Source of the DNA: Cymbidium sinense
Taxonomy: Eukaryota; Streptophyta; Magnoliopsida; Asparagales; Orchidaceae
Assembly (NCBI GenBank): GCA_021442155.1
Contig: CM038228.1
Coordinates: 10,209,179 to 10,273,178 of the forward strand
Length of the DNA stretch: 64,000 nucleotides
Direction: 5' to 3'
The position numbers and the translations under genes are program-made. The notes beneath the pieces are model-generated. The model made no database searches. It saw only the letters and a program-made list of their open reading frames with translations, and was not told the DNA's origin. Numbering within the stretch: position 1 is the stretch's first letter; each line of letters starts with the position of its first letter. Shown piece after piece: positions 12,032 to 25,329 of this stretch.

Positions 12032-12298
12032 TTAGTCTTTATTTGTATTTTCCATTTTTGATAATGGTGGTAAGACTTTACCACTTCTCAACTGAACTTG
12101 AATCACTTTATCTTGCTTAGATTCTTCTAAAGAGGTAGTATCTTCAAATTCACTTCTTATTCTAGATGATTGACCAAAAGGGCTAGACTCATTTTTCAAC
12201 TTCATACATTTTATATGTGATGATATCGATGAGTCTGACTCTTCTCCATCTAAAAAACATAAATTTTCATCTAAACTGCTATCTTTTTGTTGAGTCAT
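12032..12298 (-). pseudogene. Gag-protease linker of the Tat-like element
   Basis: An 88-residue frame, acidic and serine-rich, ends with VIQVQLRSGKVLPPL. The VQLRSGKxLP motif is commonly seen between gag and protease in Tat and Athila-type elements. It lies between the zinc-knuckle region (12955-13185) and the protease. The surrounding 11700-12950 is otherwise a low-complexity, Ser/Lys/Glu-rich reading with several stops. Confidence 0.65.
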
Positions 12299-12954
12299 TA
12301 AATAAAATTCAAATGTTAACTCCTCAGGCTCCTCTTATTTTTCTGATAAGAATTTTGATGAGTTGGGCAAGTCTGTCTGACTTCCCCTGTCATTTTGAAG
12401 TAACTGATGCTGAAAAACATCTGATATCACATAAAAGATTCAGCGTGTCTCTATTGGACAAAATTCACCATTATCTTCTTCATCCAATTCAACAATATGA
12501 AGTTTAGGCATAAAGTCTGCAAGCCTAAATGTTTTTCGGTTAGTAATACTCTTCTAAATTACTAATAATCTTTTGAGTTGTAGTTCTCTTCTTGATCTTT
12601 TTTTCCTTAACTGGCTTCTTTGGTTTATGAGGCTTACGTTTAATAGACTGCTCCTCATGCTGTGATGAAGTAACCTTATCAGAATGCCGCTAAGAAGCTC
12701 AAATACTTGATTTAAGCATCTCTTTTAAGTCTAATATAGGTTCAAGTGGTGAATTCTACTTAACACTAGGGGCACCTTTTAGATGCTTCAACATTTTCAT
12801 GATCTTCTTAGAGACTACAATTTTCCATTCTTCAATCTAAATTTATTTTTCTTTCTTTTTATCTTTGATGGATGATACAGAAGAGGACGTAATCATCCTT
12901 GTAGACTCACTTTTGGGTTGACTAGAAGACTATCCAATAATGTAAATTCATCCG

Positions 12955-14738
12955 TCAATTCTTCCTTTCTAGCCAATCTTTGAAGACATAACAATCTTCA
13001 ATAAAATGACTGATCATCCGATGATAGGGACAATAATTTGGATTATTGACTTGATCAGCTTCTTCAGGCCTTTTAAATTTTTGAAATTTTAGATCAACTT
13101 TGATTGCTTGCCGAAACAATTTAGCTGTACTGTCCCTTCTAAAGGAATATTCTTTATTCATCTTTTCCTTAAGAGATGGCCACATTCTCTCATCATCTCT
13201 TGTTGCTTATTTTGGATGCTCTCCACCACTTAAAAAAGTTTGAGATTTATCATTGCCTCCTAATACCAATTTTGGCTATGGATTAGAATGGACAAGCTTC
13301 TTTCCCTTATCATCATTGTACATTGGTTGTTTTCCTTTATCCACATTATATATTAGTCATTTTTCACTATTTAAGCTATAGGAAGCGGCATGAGTTTCAT
13401 TTCTTCTTAAGTTTGAAGGCTTATTTTTTTTTATTTATCTATATAGATTTTAGACTTAGGGCGATTCAACTTTTCAAATTTGGCCCCCCTATCAAGCAAG
13501 TCTTGGAATATTGTAATTGACACCATACATAAATATTGTGTCATTTTATCATCAATACTGCCCATTAATAATTGAATCGCATGTTCTTCTAATTGTTGCT
13601 CACATTTTATACTTAGATTATGCCAATAACTTATGAATTTTGTCACTGACTCATCTTTTCTCCTTTTTAGTAAGGCAAGGTCAGCGATTGTTATTTTCTT
13701 TATTGCACTGGCAAACCTCTTCACAAATATTATCTCTAACTCAATAAATATTTTAACTGAATCATTCAGCAATTCTGTATACCACTAAAAAGCAGCTGAG
13801 GTTAGGCTGCAGACAAATTGATGGAAAAGTAGTGCATCATTCTCTCCTATGTTACGACAAGTAGCCTTAAATTAGGCTAGATGTTTCTTTGGGTTACTAA
13901 GCCCATTCAAAGTATTAAATTTTAGCACTACGTAACCTTTCAGGTATGACACTTGATCATGTTCAGCTGGGTAAGAGCAACCCTTACTCACCAACTTTTC
14001 AGCTTGCTCTGAAACTATAACTTCCTCTATCTTTTCATTAATTATTATTTTCAAGCAGCATTGTTCTGTGCTAATATATTTTGAATTATCGGTTGAAGAG
14101 GTAGTTGGTTAACTTCATTCCTCTTAGTGTAGCATCTTGTAGGAATTTGAGTACTTACTGAGTGGTATAAATATTATATTATTAGCTACCTATTGATTAG
14201 CAGACAAAATATGTGCTACAGTTGATTTGATATTCTTCTACAACATATCCATCATGATATTCATTTGTACCATCATATCATCCATCTTTGTACCAAGCTG
14301 TGCAATTTCCTTATCTTTGACTTCCATTTCATGCTGTATTTCTCTTTGCTCTCTAACTAGTGTCATGGAATTAATCAGTACATGCTCTTCTTCTTCCTCT
14401 ATTTCTTATTGTTGTTCTGCTCTCTGGTCATCTTTAGAGGAAGAACTTGACTATCATTCTCCTATTGCACTTGCAAGGATAGCTGTTGTAGGGGCTGAAC
14501 AATGATGTTGACTATAAAAGCATGTACCATGTAGATCATTTCCTGGTTCAACCATATAAACAGCTTCAACACCCATGATCTCTTTTTCCATTTTGATCTT
14601 CTTATTCTTCCTCTTCAGTAGAGATATAAGATCCATCTTATATTTTCCTCTGTGAAGACTCTTCTTCTTAAATGGTAAATTCAGGTTCAGGTTCCCTAGA
14701 TCCATGTTACTGCTGATGGTGCTGAGCGAAAAGTTCAT
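12955..14738 (-). pseudogene. Gag of the Tat-like element (decayed)
   Basis: Gag forms the particle that packages the element RNA. From 14738 downward there is a charged N-terminal part (14454-14738). A Met/Glu/Lys-rich heptad-like segment follows around 14220-14380 (HEMEVKDKEIAQLGTKMDDM), probably coiled coil. The capsid-like block at 13431-13772 has LALLKRRKDESVTKFISYW and LSIKCEQQLEEHAIQLLM, the usual gag pattern of a basic/ES..FI.RW motif followed by a C and an L-E. The nucleic-acid-binding end at 12955-13185 has PNYCPYHRMISHFIEDCYVFKD, a C-x2-H...H...C knuckle. Several in-frame stops separate the pieces. Confidence 0.8.
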
Positions 14739-16174
14739 CTATATCTCTGACCATATAGACGACTTCCACTTCTATAGTGTCTTCTTCATCACCTTCTTTT
14801 TGTACATGAATTTTTGATCGACATTTTCAATGGATCTCTGCTTCAGTATATGGAACAAACACTTCTTCCATTAAAGGACTGTGATCAAAGTCAACCTTCT
14901 CTTGTAGGGGTGAATCTGATCGATGATGGGATCCCCTAGATGATTCTCCAGGGTGTCGACCATCATGTCTTTCATCCATGATATCCCTTCTTTTAGGTAT
15001 CCACTTCTAATAAGTTATTTTTTGGGGTGGATTTCTGAATGCGTGCATCAGATGTCACACCTTTTTCTTTCTTCAAAATTTCATTATGGGGCCTTGGCCC
15101 ATACTCACTTATCCTTTCACCGGGACCTTTCAACAATGAATTCTTGGACACGTCCGAGTGTCAAGCTCCGATGCTCACCGTGCCAAGCATACTTGGCTCG
15201 ATGACTAGTTACCATAAGAGATGACAACCTCCTTGGTGGAGCTTCAGTATTTTGAATTACCACAAGCCTCTAAAATTTTCTTTTCATTAAGCCTCTGTCC
15301 TTGGCTAGTTTAAGAATGCTGTGTATTCTGGTAGACAATATTTTAGGTTGTCTCCTCTGTGGTGGTGGAGTTTGATGTAGTTGAGTTCAAAAAGACTATT
15401 TTACTTCACCAGTAGAGCTATTCCTTTTTACCCATTTTAGATTATCAAAGTCATTATTGGGTAAGAATACTTGCTTCTGGTGGCAGTATTGTTTGTTCAC
15501 TGGGTCATTCAGGTAGGATCTATTGAGCCCTCAACTTAGCAATTTTTTCTTCTTCTCTGCCTTCTAGTTAATTTGCTTCCTAATGAGAATGTTTCATATC
15601 ATGCTTTCCAAGTATGAAAGGTTCAGTTGGCGAAGCAATTGTATCATGAGGAATTAAAGACACAGTTTGCCCACTAACGATTCTTTTTATCATGGGGGCT
15701 TCAGATTGACTTAGTCTTTTAAAAACTGAAGTTCTCTGTCGAGAGAACTCCTTAACAATGGTTGGTTGCTAAACTGGTTGGCGAGCATGACTAGTAGGAG
15801 CTTCAGAAAACTGAGACCTCCTGGCATGACCTCAGACGAGTGTACCACGGGTGGGTACTTCAGGAGTTATATAATAGTTGGGAAATTCAAGCTACCAAAT
15901 TGAATGGTAGCTCCAACATCTCCAATATTGATTATAGCATTAGCCAGATGAATGCTAGCTCCATGACCTAACTGCATGATGAATAGTGTGTTCTAAAGAT
16001 CGATCGATATAAATAATAAGCAGATTAGTCATAATGACATAATTAGCTCAGATTTAATTCATTTATAATTGATTTTCTTTTTTATTTATTATACTTCACC
16101 ATTACTATAGCTTAAATTCGACTAACCAAAGATGAAAAGAGAAATTTGTCCCCAGTGAAGTCTCCAGAAATCTA
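14739..16174 (-). mobile_element. Leader of the right-hand Tat-like element
   Basis: Non-coding stretch between the primer-binding site and the first gag-like frame. Its 15069-16174 portion is the sequence duplicated at 1-1097. No convincing gene is visible. Confidence 0.75.
16149..16166 (-). other. Primer-binding site of right-hand element (mutated)
   Basis: The minus strand reads TGGAGACTTCACTGGGGA, matching the left site (TGGTGACTCTGCTGGGGA) at 14 of 18 positions. It sits 8 bases from the LTR end at 16175. TGG and the GGGGA end are kept; the middle has decayed. Confidence 0.7.
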
Positions 16175-18628
16175 TGGGCTCTAAAAATTCACCACTGACC
16201 TCTCAACATATTGAAGAGAGTATGGTTTAAAATGTGTCGGTGTAATTTTTAATAGGCAGATGGAATAGTAGATAAGACACTACCCAGAGATTTTGCCCTC
16301 ATTTGGTGAGGACTTTAGATCTGGTTCAAGGTTTCCTAAAGGTATAAGCCCCTATAGTTAATTACCCCTCTCAATGCTCAAAGAGAACTTTTAATTAAGG
16401 TTAGTCGTTAGATCGCTTAATACGTAGTGTATATTAGCAGCATATGGAGTTTTAGAATTTAGATTTAGAATTTATTAAATTCATCATCATAAGCTTAAAG
16501 CAAATGGTTAGGGGAATGATGACGTGCTCGATCTAAATCCCATGGTTCCGTCATCCCGAGCTATCACGGTCCCTAGTCTACCTAGTAAGAGGAGGTAATC
16601 GACCTAACCTGACTGAAGAATTCTTATTAGTAACATATGGGTTTCATCATTCAAGAAATCCTTATAGACCTGGGGTGGTGTTTATTTAAAGAGACAATTT
16701 TAAGTCTACCTTAGCTGAGAGAGGTCTTTTTGCCCAATAAAGTATACCCTATGATTCACAACTCAAAGGGTAGATCCATTGGGGAGCATATGAGCTACGG
16801 TCATGACTATAATATAATGAAGCCTTACTGGCCAAACCACCTGACCAGAGGACTCTGGTCACAATTGTATCATCTATGGAGCCTACCGGCCAAGCCACAC
16901 AATCAGAGGACATGGGCCACGTACTTACTAGCATGAGATTGATTGAGAGTGAACATAGTAGAACACTTGATTTGACATTACTCATTTATGAGCTAGAGTT
17001 TCTTTAATTTGTCACCTTGAACAAACAGTTGTAGAATGTAGATAGATTGAGTTTTGCTTTAAGCTTTTAATGAATGAATTTCATTTAAGCAATTTTTAGA
17101 TTGATACTTGATTTAAGTTAATTTGATTTGAAATTAGGATAAATTTTTGATGGAAGTGTCCCCTCTAATTGAAATCACCATTCAACACAGCCATCATCGA
17201 GGTTGCTAACTGATTGAATCAAATATATTTGAAAACTTTAGATCCTGTCAACTCTGTTTAGCTCATAACAGAGAATCAGATCTACTATCACATGACAGAA
17301 TTAGCTACTTTGATATTTTAATAAGTTGAAATTCTTATAATAATTGGATTTTTAGGTTTTGTTAACCTGGACCTGGTCCTAAGACCGAACCCGGAAGCAA
17401 CCCGTGCAGCATCCTCAAACACAAAATTTAAGCATTCAGCATAGTGTCGGGGCCCATGCAGGTGATTAGTAATTTAGGTAATTTTATTTATGAATTATGA
17501 GATTGATTTTGTATTTTCATTTAATTCTGATTTAGCCTACGTAGCCTTTTCAGACATTAAAATTTGTACTTTAAATCTCTATGTTCGAGTAGGAAATAAG
17601 GTGATTTTGGTTGGGGAAAATGGGGGAAGGAAATGAGAAGAAAATATTCAGCTAGGGCTTGAAGGGTTTTGCTCAAGTGGGGGATGGAAAATGGGAGGGA
17701 GGGGGGTAAGGGGATAGGAGGAGAAGGTGAGGAAGAGAGGGAAAACTTACCCTTTGCTTGCGTGCGGTTTGGATGAGAGAGGCAAAAATGAAAGCCAAAA
17801 TTGAGAGTCTCATTTCTTTAAGGAGGTGGATAACGGAAGAGCGGGAGGGAAGAAGGAGGATCAAACAAGAGGGAGGTCGAACAAAGAGATCACGTGGGTC
17901 ATGCATGCTCGGGTCATGCATGCTACATGCTCCTTCGATCGTGAAAAGAGATTATGGGTCAACTTTAGGTTATTAGCCCTTATGGGTCAATTTTAGGTTA
18001 TTAGCCCTTATGGGCCAGTTTTAGGTTATTAGTCCTTTTGATAATATTTTTATTATTTCATCAATTTTAATATGAACTTTATGCTGACCTCAATATAGAA
18101 ATGATATATATATTGATTCAAGGTTATTCCGATGTTTCAAACTTAATGGCATGGTCCGTTTCACGATCGGAGATTGTTTGGTTCAAATCAGCATCAAATT
18201 GGATCAATTTCACCTCAAAATGTGCATTATCATTTTCGACTGCTCGATTTTTGCGTAGACTTGTCTGAATTGAGTGTAAACAATCTTACTTGATAGATTT
18301 TGATGTTTCAAAACTAATGGTACAATCAATTTTATGAATGGAGGTCATTTGGACATCGTTGCAACTTCCTGACTCCGATATACGTGTTAGCACATTAATA
18401 GCTTGATCACTTGATCGGATGATCTTTAGATTATGCAATATTTATATTTTAACCATTTCGATATTTTAAACGTAATGGCAAAATCCTTTTGTCGACCGGA
18501 GGTCATTTGGACTGATTTCGATGATGTTTGGCGCATCTCAGCCTAGATTTGTGCTTTAAAGCATCCGAAATTGATCAAATCCACTTATGAACTCGATTCG
18601 GCTTGTGTAGCATATGTGAAGGTCAACA
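16175..18628 (-). mobile_element. 5' LTR of the right-hand Tat-like element (2.45 kb)
   Basis: It begins TGTTGACCTTCACATATG on the minus strand at 18628 and ends in CA at 16175, with the primer-binding site next to it. It aligns with 1098-5245 but lacks about 1.7 kb. The alignment stops sharply at gtcaaca on both sides, which marks the true outer end. The 5 bases outside it (acaac, 18629-18633) are the candidate target duplication, but the partner is beyond the left edge. Confidence 0.85.
17954..18036. repeat. 28-bp minisatellite, three copies (right LTR)
   Basis: Three tandem units, each containing ttttaggttattagccctt or a close variant, starting near 17954, 17982 and 18010. The other LTR has two. 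Confidence 0.8.
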
Positions 18629-18840
18629 ACAACCATCTTAATTTTGTAAATGCTTAAAAAATACTAATTAATGAAATATATATAATTAATGTGAAATTAA
18701 TTTGATTTTTTGATTTCAATTATAAACATACCATATGCAACAACCATTTTGATTTTGTAATTCCTTGATAAATATTAATTATTGAAATATATAGAATTAA
18801 TATAAAATTAAATCAAATACCAAATATCATTATAAACACA
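18629..18840. repeat. About 109-bp tandem duplication at the LTR border
   Basis: Two diverged units begin aacaaccat at about 18632 and 18741. Each runs through att(c)tt...aatatata(g/t)aattaat and ttataaaca(t/c)a. The array starts immediately outside the Tat LTR. Confidence 0.65.
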
Positions 18841-19059
18841 TATATAAAATATTTTTGCATAAATCAAACATTAAAGCATTAAGTCATGAAAGAATTTTAT
18901 ACATAAGAAGAATATTTTATATATCTTTCTTAATAATCTTTGCAAAATAATTACAGATGCACCAAATGCTTCTAAATAATAAATTTATGAGAATATAGGC
19001 TAATATTATAAACTCTTATTTCATAATTATTTAATATATTTTTTAATGATGTTTTCAAA

Positions 19060-20630
19060 ATAATAAGCTCAAATTTCTCTTTGTATAAATTTTGTATAAT
19101 GGTAAATATTATATTGAACTATAACTTTGGATATTATTATGAATTTAAAAGATATTTGCTTATCATCCCAATATAAATTATAGCAATCCTCCGAAGAAGG
19201 TTAATAATTTCATTCACATTTAAATTAATAAAAATTGTGCTTATAATTTTCTCTAATCCCTAAACATTAAACTATTATTTGTGCAAATTGAAAAGTGGAC
19301 CATCTCCTAAACTTATCATTAAATTATAATCAACTATAAATTTTATTAAATTAATTCGGTATTAAATATAATAAAAATAAAAATAATTCTATTTAATTTC
19401 ATAATTTCTACATTATTTATTTTGTATGTTAATACCATGTTTTAAATATATGAGATTATTTTTATAGTTTAGCACTTTAACTAGTTAAATACAATTAATG
19501 TATTGTATATCCTTCTTTATATCTCTTTACTGCACTTATCTTTATATCTTTTTTCAATAAAGTTTTTGTTCTTGTCAAATTGTTGATTTTACATCAATTA
19601 GTTTTGCACTTAGCAAATTAATTTTTTAATTTATTATAATATTATTAATTTTTTTATTCTTTTATATTTCTATATGCATGATTTAATTAAGTCACATATA
19701 ATTTCATGATATATTTTTTCACAATTTATGAAATCCTATCTTAAATATTTTTTTTGGATAATTTATATATTTTATTTTTAGAATTTTTTTGGAATAAACT
19801 CTATATATAATTAAAGTAAACTTAGATTTTAAAAAAGTAAAAATTCATCAATACCTTAACATGATTAACAACAAAGGTAATTATTCAATCACAAATTTTG
19901 AAATTGAAAGACAACTAGAATTCTAACTTCGAATGTACTCATTAATATTTAAACTACACAAAATTATGAGATAATAAAATGAGATCCTAATATTTGTAAT
20001 TATATAATTTGTATATTAATTAATCTAACCCTATGCCATATTCAAAGTATATATATATATTTTATCTTGCAAATTGAAAACATCATTAAAAATTTATTAA
20101 TTTAATATTTTGATTTAATAATCAATAACTTAATATGATCAACTAAATGATAATTATTTATAATAACTCATTAACATTTAGATTGCATAATATTATTAAC
20201 TTAATAGATAATTATTTCATCATAAATTTAGAAGTTGAAAGATATATAGAATTCAATCTTTATATATACTCATTAATTTTTAAACAACACAAAATCATGA
20301 GATAACAAAATGATATCCTAATATTTATGAGATTTATAAAATTATTTATTTATGAAATCCTAATAAAAAATTAAATTTATTTTCACTTATAAATTTAGAA
20401 TAATATAAATGATTATTAATTTAATATATTCTTAACTCATTATCTTAAAAGATCTTATATTTTACCAATTTTCATCTTATCTTGCAAAATATTTTTAATG
20501 AAGCATTCAAAATAATAAGCTCAAATTTCTCTTTATATAAAATTTATATATAGTTAAATATTATATTGAATTATAACTTTGGATATTATTATGAATTTAA
20601 AAGATTTTTACTTATCATTCTAATATAAAA
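19060..20630. repeat. Dispersed direct repeats in AT-rich DNA
   Basis: The block aataataagctcaaatttct at about 19060 recurs at about 20509. Similarity continues for about 120 bases (…ataactttggatattattat…). A second pair, near 19890-19995 and 20215-20330, shares ttgaaag, tactcattaat and gagataa(c/t)aaaatga. This points to old segmental duplication within one repeat. Confidence 0.65.
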
Positions 20631-20892
20631 TTATTTCAAAATATTTTATTAACCAAACTAATCATGTAATATGATATATACATTTGCAATTATCTCAAAA
20701 AAAATCGATTTTGTCATTGCAAATAAAAAATTATTTTAAAGAAAATTTTTATAGAGAATTTAATTCTTAATTTATTTTTTATTTTTAAATTATTATTCAT
20801 GTACTTTATTTTGCGTGCAATATTACTAGTATATATATTAGAAAATAGAAATATATATATAAATAAAGAGAGAAAAATCTCTCGTATTAGAC

Positions 20893-21000
20893 CTATCATG
20901 TCTTAGTTATTATTAGGTGATTATTATAGTGGTGATTTGTATCTTGAGATAGTACATTTTTAATGTAAATGCGTCATTTGATAAGTACTTAAGATGATCT
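20893..21000 (+). mobile_element. Relic resembling the 3' end of the A/B/C repeat family
   Basis: The run ttattaggtgatta...gtggtgattt, then gatagtaca and aagtactta follows the same order as bases 42617-42710 of copy B (ttattaggtgattagg, agtagtgattt, gatagtgca, caagtacc). Only about 100 bases match, so it is a short relic or a related element end. Confidence 0.4.
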
Positions 21001-24000
21001 GTGGTGTCCCACATCTCAAAAATAAATACCATATTTACATAAAAATATATCTGCTTGAATTATTTGAAACATTCATCATATCACTTGATTTTTTTATCTC
21101 ACTTATGTTATAGAGGTTCAATTTGCCTAATTGAGTAACTTGAAAGTTATATGAAATTGAGTAATAAAATAGTGAATACAAAAATTGTAATTCCAATATA
21201 AAATGCGAGATACTTCTAGGATTGTAAATCTAATTTTGATAAATATTAAAAGTTTGAGATGAAAATTTATCATTTTTGCCACATTATTTTCTTAAACATT
21301 TTCAAACTGATCACTTTCGTTTGAGCAAAAAGCAATGCTAGATAATTTATGAAATCTCATATTAAGCCTATGAAAACTCTAACATACTTATTTTACTTCA
21401 AAATTCAAGAATTATCTCTTCATATGAAGCTTTCAAACTCATTACAATTTTTTTTTAAGTTGACATTTACATTCTTAGTGAATTGTTTAGCAAATATTTT
21501 TGTAGCATTCTCCTCACTTAGAGAATTCTTCAGATAAACATATTTTTCATTCGAAGAAATTGCTAAATCCATATTTTATTTAAAAATTTTGTTCAACTTT
21601 CTCATTAAGTTACTATTATTTTCAGCTAAATTATGGTGATTATTCACCAAGAAAAAGATATTTGTTAACTCGACCAATGTCTTATATAAGATGTATGGTG
21701 GCATTTGAAGCAAATGTTCATGCAAGGCACCAAAAATGATGGGTAGGATAAGAATAGAAGCAATTGAGTTAAACTTGTTCTCTGATAATTAGATATTTAT
21801 ATTGCAGTCAATAATTGCTATCATTCTTCATACATACAAAGGAAGACTTGCCTCTCTTATAACATAATCCAATTTTTTATCAATGGATAAAAATAGGACT
21901 ATTTAATTTTTTTCCATAACTTATCTCCTTACCAACACCTCCTAAATCCACTGAACAATAACCTCCTTCCAATACTAGAATCTCATCCAAAGGATTTTGC
22001 CTATCTATTAGCCCCTGTCAACTTCCACTAATATCTACCTGAGATGTTTTAAATTATATTACTAAAAAATAGAGTCACATAGAGCACCAAATAAAAAAAA
22101 TATTCATTTAACAAAATAAAAATTAAATTAAATTTTTGAAAGATAACATTAAGCCACTATCATTATTTAGCTTGATACTGATGTTTGTCTTAATAGATAT
22201 TTTTTTATGTATAATAAACACAATCAAAGTATTATTTGTTCATATGCATAAAAAGGTTCTCACTTCATTAGTCAAGCAAAACAACATGAACTTACTTTTG
22301 AAAATAATGCATGACATAGCTATCATTTGATTAACTTCACAAAAAGTACTTAAAAAATCTATATCTTCATTCTCTTACGAATATTTTTGATATATTTTGA
22401 AAAAATCATCACAATCCTTAAAAGCTTTTATTGAAATTATGAACCAAAATTAGTTCAAATTGCACCTCTTTTTTTTTCTCCCAAAGAAAAATAGTAGAAG
22501 AAGCAACTTTAGTAAAAGTTTTTGACATCATCTGACTTAAAACTATAAAACTTGAGAATCTTGGCTACCTCAAGGTAGAATGGAAGACACAAGCCATTTC
22601 TTCAATTATCATTATTAAAACACAAGTCAACCTTCTTTAGAGAGTTTTGGAACTCATCAACTTCATCATCTTGGACTACAAAATCTTTCTCAAACTCATC
22701 TCCTGATATAATAACTTTACATTGTACATTATCACAAATGATGGAAATCTCTAATAAGTTATAAATAAGTTTTTTTTAACTATTTTAGAGAGTATTGACC
22801 ATCCAAGATGAAAAAAAAAATATTAAAAGTGCATTGAAGGATGAGTTAGCGAAGGCTAAGAGAGAATATGTAGAGAAATAAATGAAGAACAAAGAAAACT
22901 ATTAGAAATGAAAGTCACGACAATTCAATCTGTGAGTTGTATTCAAGAATGATTGTTTCAACATACACAGTTTTAAATCCAATGATGAATGAATCTTAAC
23001 CATGGCTGATTTGATTATAAAATATATGTAAAGCTTTAAAGTTAATAGTTTCCAATACTCATAACCATAAAAAGAACAAAGGCTTAATAATTTTTTCCAA
23101 ATTCGAAAATTCTGGTTGGATTTACCATAGCATTGTCATTCACTTTCTCTATTATTCCCGCCCCCTAACATCGACATTAGCATGTTCGACTACCAACTCC
23201 AGCGAGCTAGGGTTGGAAATCTGACTTCAGCATTCAAACTAATCCAAGCACGACAGTGAATTCAAGGGTCATTCATCAGGTCAAAAAGAATGTCAAGGAT
23301 AGTTCAATTCCATTTCAAATTGGTTGCATTCAGGTATTATAAATTTTTTTCTCATATTTAATAGTTCTTTGCTTACCACTTTCATATCTTATCCTACCTT
23401 GCTTTTTAACTTTAGTTTAATATCCCCTAAAATTATAAGTTATAAAAAATTATTCATTCACAACCACCATCAAACTTTTTCTCAATAATAATTAAAAAAA
23501 TTTGCATAGGCAAAATATAATTTTGAGAATATTAAAAAAAACTAAAATTCAACAAACAAAATCAATAATAAATAAACTAAAGCTATAAGTATAACCTAAT
23601 TTTTGCAATACATTGATATTTTTAGTTATTGATATTCGCTGTTACTAATATTTGATATATATGAACAATGTATATAATGCCTATGATAATAATGTAGAGA
23701 TTGTTGAACCCTGACATGACTAAATGACTTATCAACAATAGAAATGTTGGACATAGATGAAAGTTAGGTTAAAAAATGACAAGTGAATCTTATATTTTGT
23801 CGAGCTATGCTATAAACAGGTGTCCTAGTTTTATTTGTTAAGTTGATTAAATTTGTGTGGTGCCAATGACACATATCATCACCTAGTCATATCAATAATT
23901 AGTGATAAAGGGATATATGCATGTGAAGGAGAGTATGATGTCTTAATAAAAGTGTAGGAGTCTTCTGCTTCCCATTGAATTTCCCTCTTCTCTATTAATT

Positions 24001-25329
24001 TTTTCTTGCAATTTTTTTTTCTTAGCAACATCCCTCCTCTTCTTGAATCTACTAACTCAGTGATCATCATTTATCCATTATCAATGGTGATCAATATTGA
24101 ATAAGAGTTTTAGCACTTTAGGAGCTTTCCAGATAAATAACAAATCTTAAGCCGATTTTATTTCATGAACTTTGCTTGCATCACTTCACCTTCTCTATAA
24201 TTGCTAGCATAATTTCACCATCTTTATAATAATATATACTGTACTTCACTCATCAATATTTTTAAAAAATAATCAAATGTGTAAATATCTTCTTTTTTTT
24301 CATTGATTTGGATTTAATTCATTGATTATCAAAATCTTTGAACATGCTTCTTTGCTGATGCTTAGATTATCTATATGTAATCAAGCTCATGTTAGCTTAT
24401 TCTGGATAGAATAATTTTGAGATCATTAAAGTTTTAGGTTCTTAAGTTATTCTTTCAACTACTTACCTTATAGACTACATGCACCATTTGCTAGCATTTC
24501 TTTGGCAATGTAAGGTCCTTTTCATTTAGACTAGGATGGCTTCATATTTGAATGCTTTCTTGATACTTCTTTTTCTAAAAATAATATCTTTAAGCATGAG
24601 TAATGTATTGAATTGCTAAAAAGTTTTCCAGTATTTTTACCAGAGAATTAATTGCTAAAAAGTTTTTTAGTTTATGTATGAAAATCTTTTTTTTTACTAT
24701 TCAATTTATTGAATCTATTGAATAGCAATTTGATGTCATTTTTTATTGGTATAGGATATAAATTCCATATAGGAGTTTATGTTCTTATATCTACTATTGC
24801 TTTTAGCATGTTTCTATGATATACTGGAATTTTATTACATAAAACTTTTTCAAGATGAATTCTTTGATCTATTTTCTCAAATGTTTTTGACAATCAAGTA
24901 TTTGATATAATATGGTTAACAATATAATTTATGAAAGTTAATTTCTTGTAGATACATGCAGACAAAATGAATTTGCTCAATGCTAATTTGGGATAATTAG
25001 CATTAAAATCAAAAGCAATAATAACTTTAACTAGAACTTCTGTTTCATCTTATTGCTATAAAACTTGTGTTCTTTGAGCAACTGATTGCTTGACTATAAA
25101 CAAAACACATTTTGTCTTTATTTGGATTGACTGAAAGTGATGTGAAATGAAATGTTATTTTGTGAGCTTGATATTATCTCTTATCCTTTGTCTTTTTGCC
25201 TGAGCTCGATGGTGATCTCATTAAGTTTACGTGCTAAAAAAAATTTATTTTATTTTTGGTGTGTAGCACCTCAGCATTGGAACATGAGATCTTAGCTTAA
25301 GGAACAAAGGAGGCAGTGTCTTGGCACTG

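Larger units (their letters stand above)
1..18628 (-). mobile_element. Head-to-tail array of a Tat-like Ty3/gypsy retrotransposon
   Basis: On the minus strand the order is LTR (16175-18628), primer-binding site, leader, gag, protease, RT-RNase H, a second RNase H, integrase, a 3' non-coding stretch and LTR (1098-5245). This order, with a second RNase H before integrase, is that of the Tat lineage. Bases 1-1097 do not flank the last LTR as host DNA would: they repeat the leader seen at 15069-16174, including the primer-binding site. A further element therefore continues off the left edge, giving a repeat period of about 15.07 kb. All coding parts are broken by stops and frameshifts. The two LTRs are clearly diverged, so the array is old. 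Confidence 0.85.

Noticed and set aside
12217..12507. 96-residue plus-strand frame opposite the gag-protease linker
   Set aside because: Antisense to the gag-pol region, with no motif.
22440..22745. Minus-strand reading around ISGDEFEKDFVVQDDEVDEF that looks protein-like
   Set aside because: Only about 40 residues with a stop soon after, no recognisable family and no flanking exon. Composition alone is not enough.
23879..24070. 63-residue minus-strand frame
   Set aside because: Basic low-complexity composition in AT-rich DNA, with no homologous motif and no neighbours.
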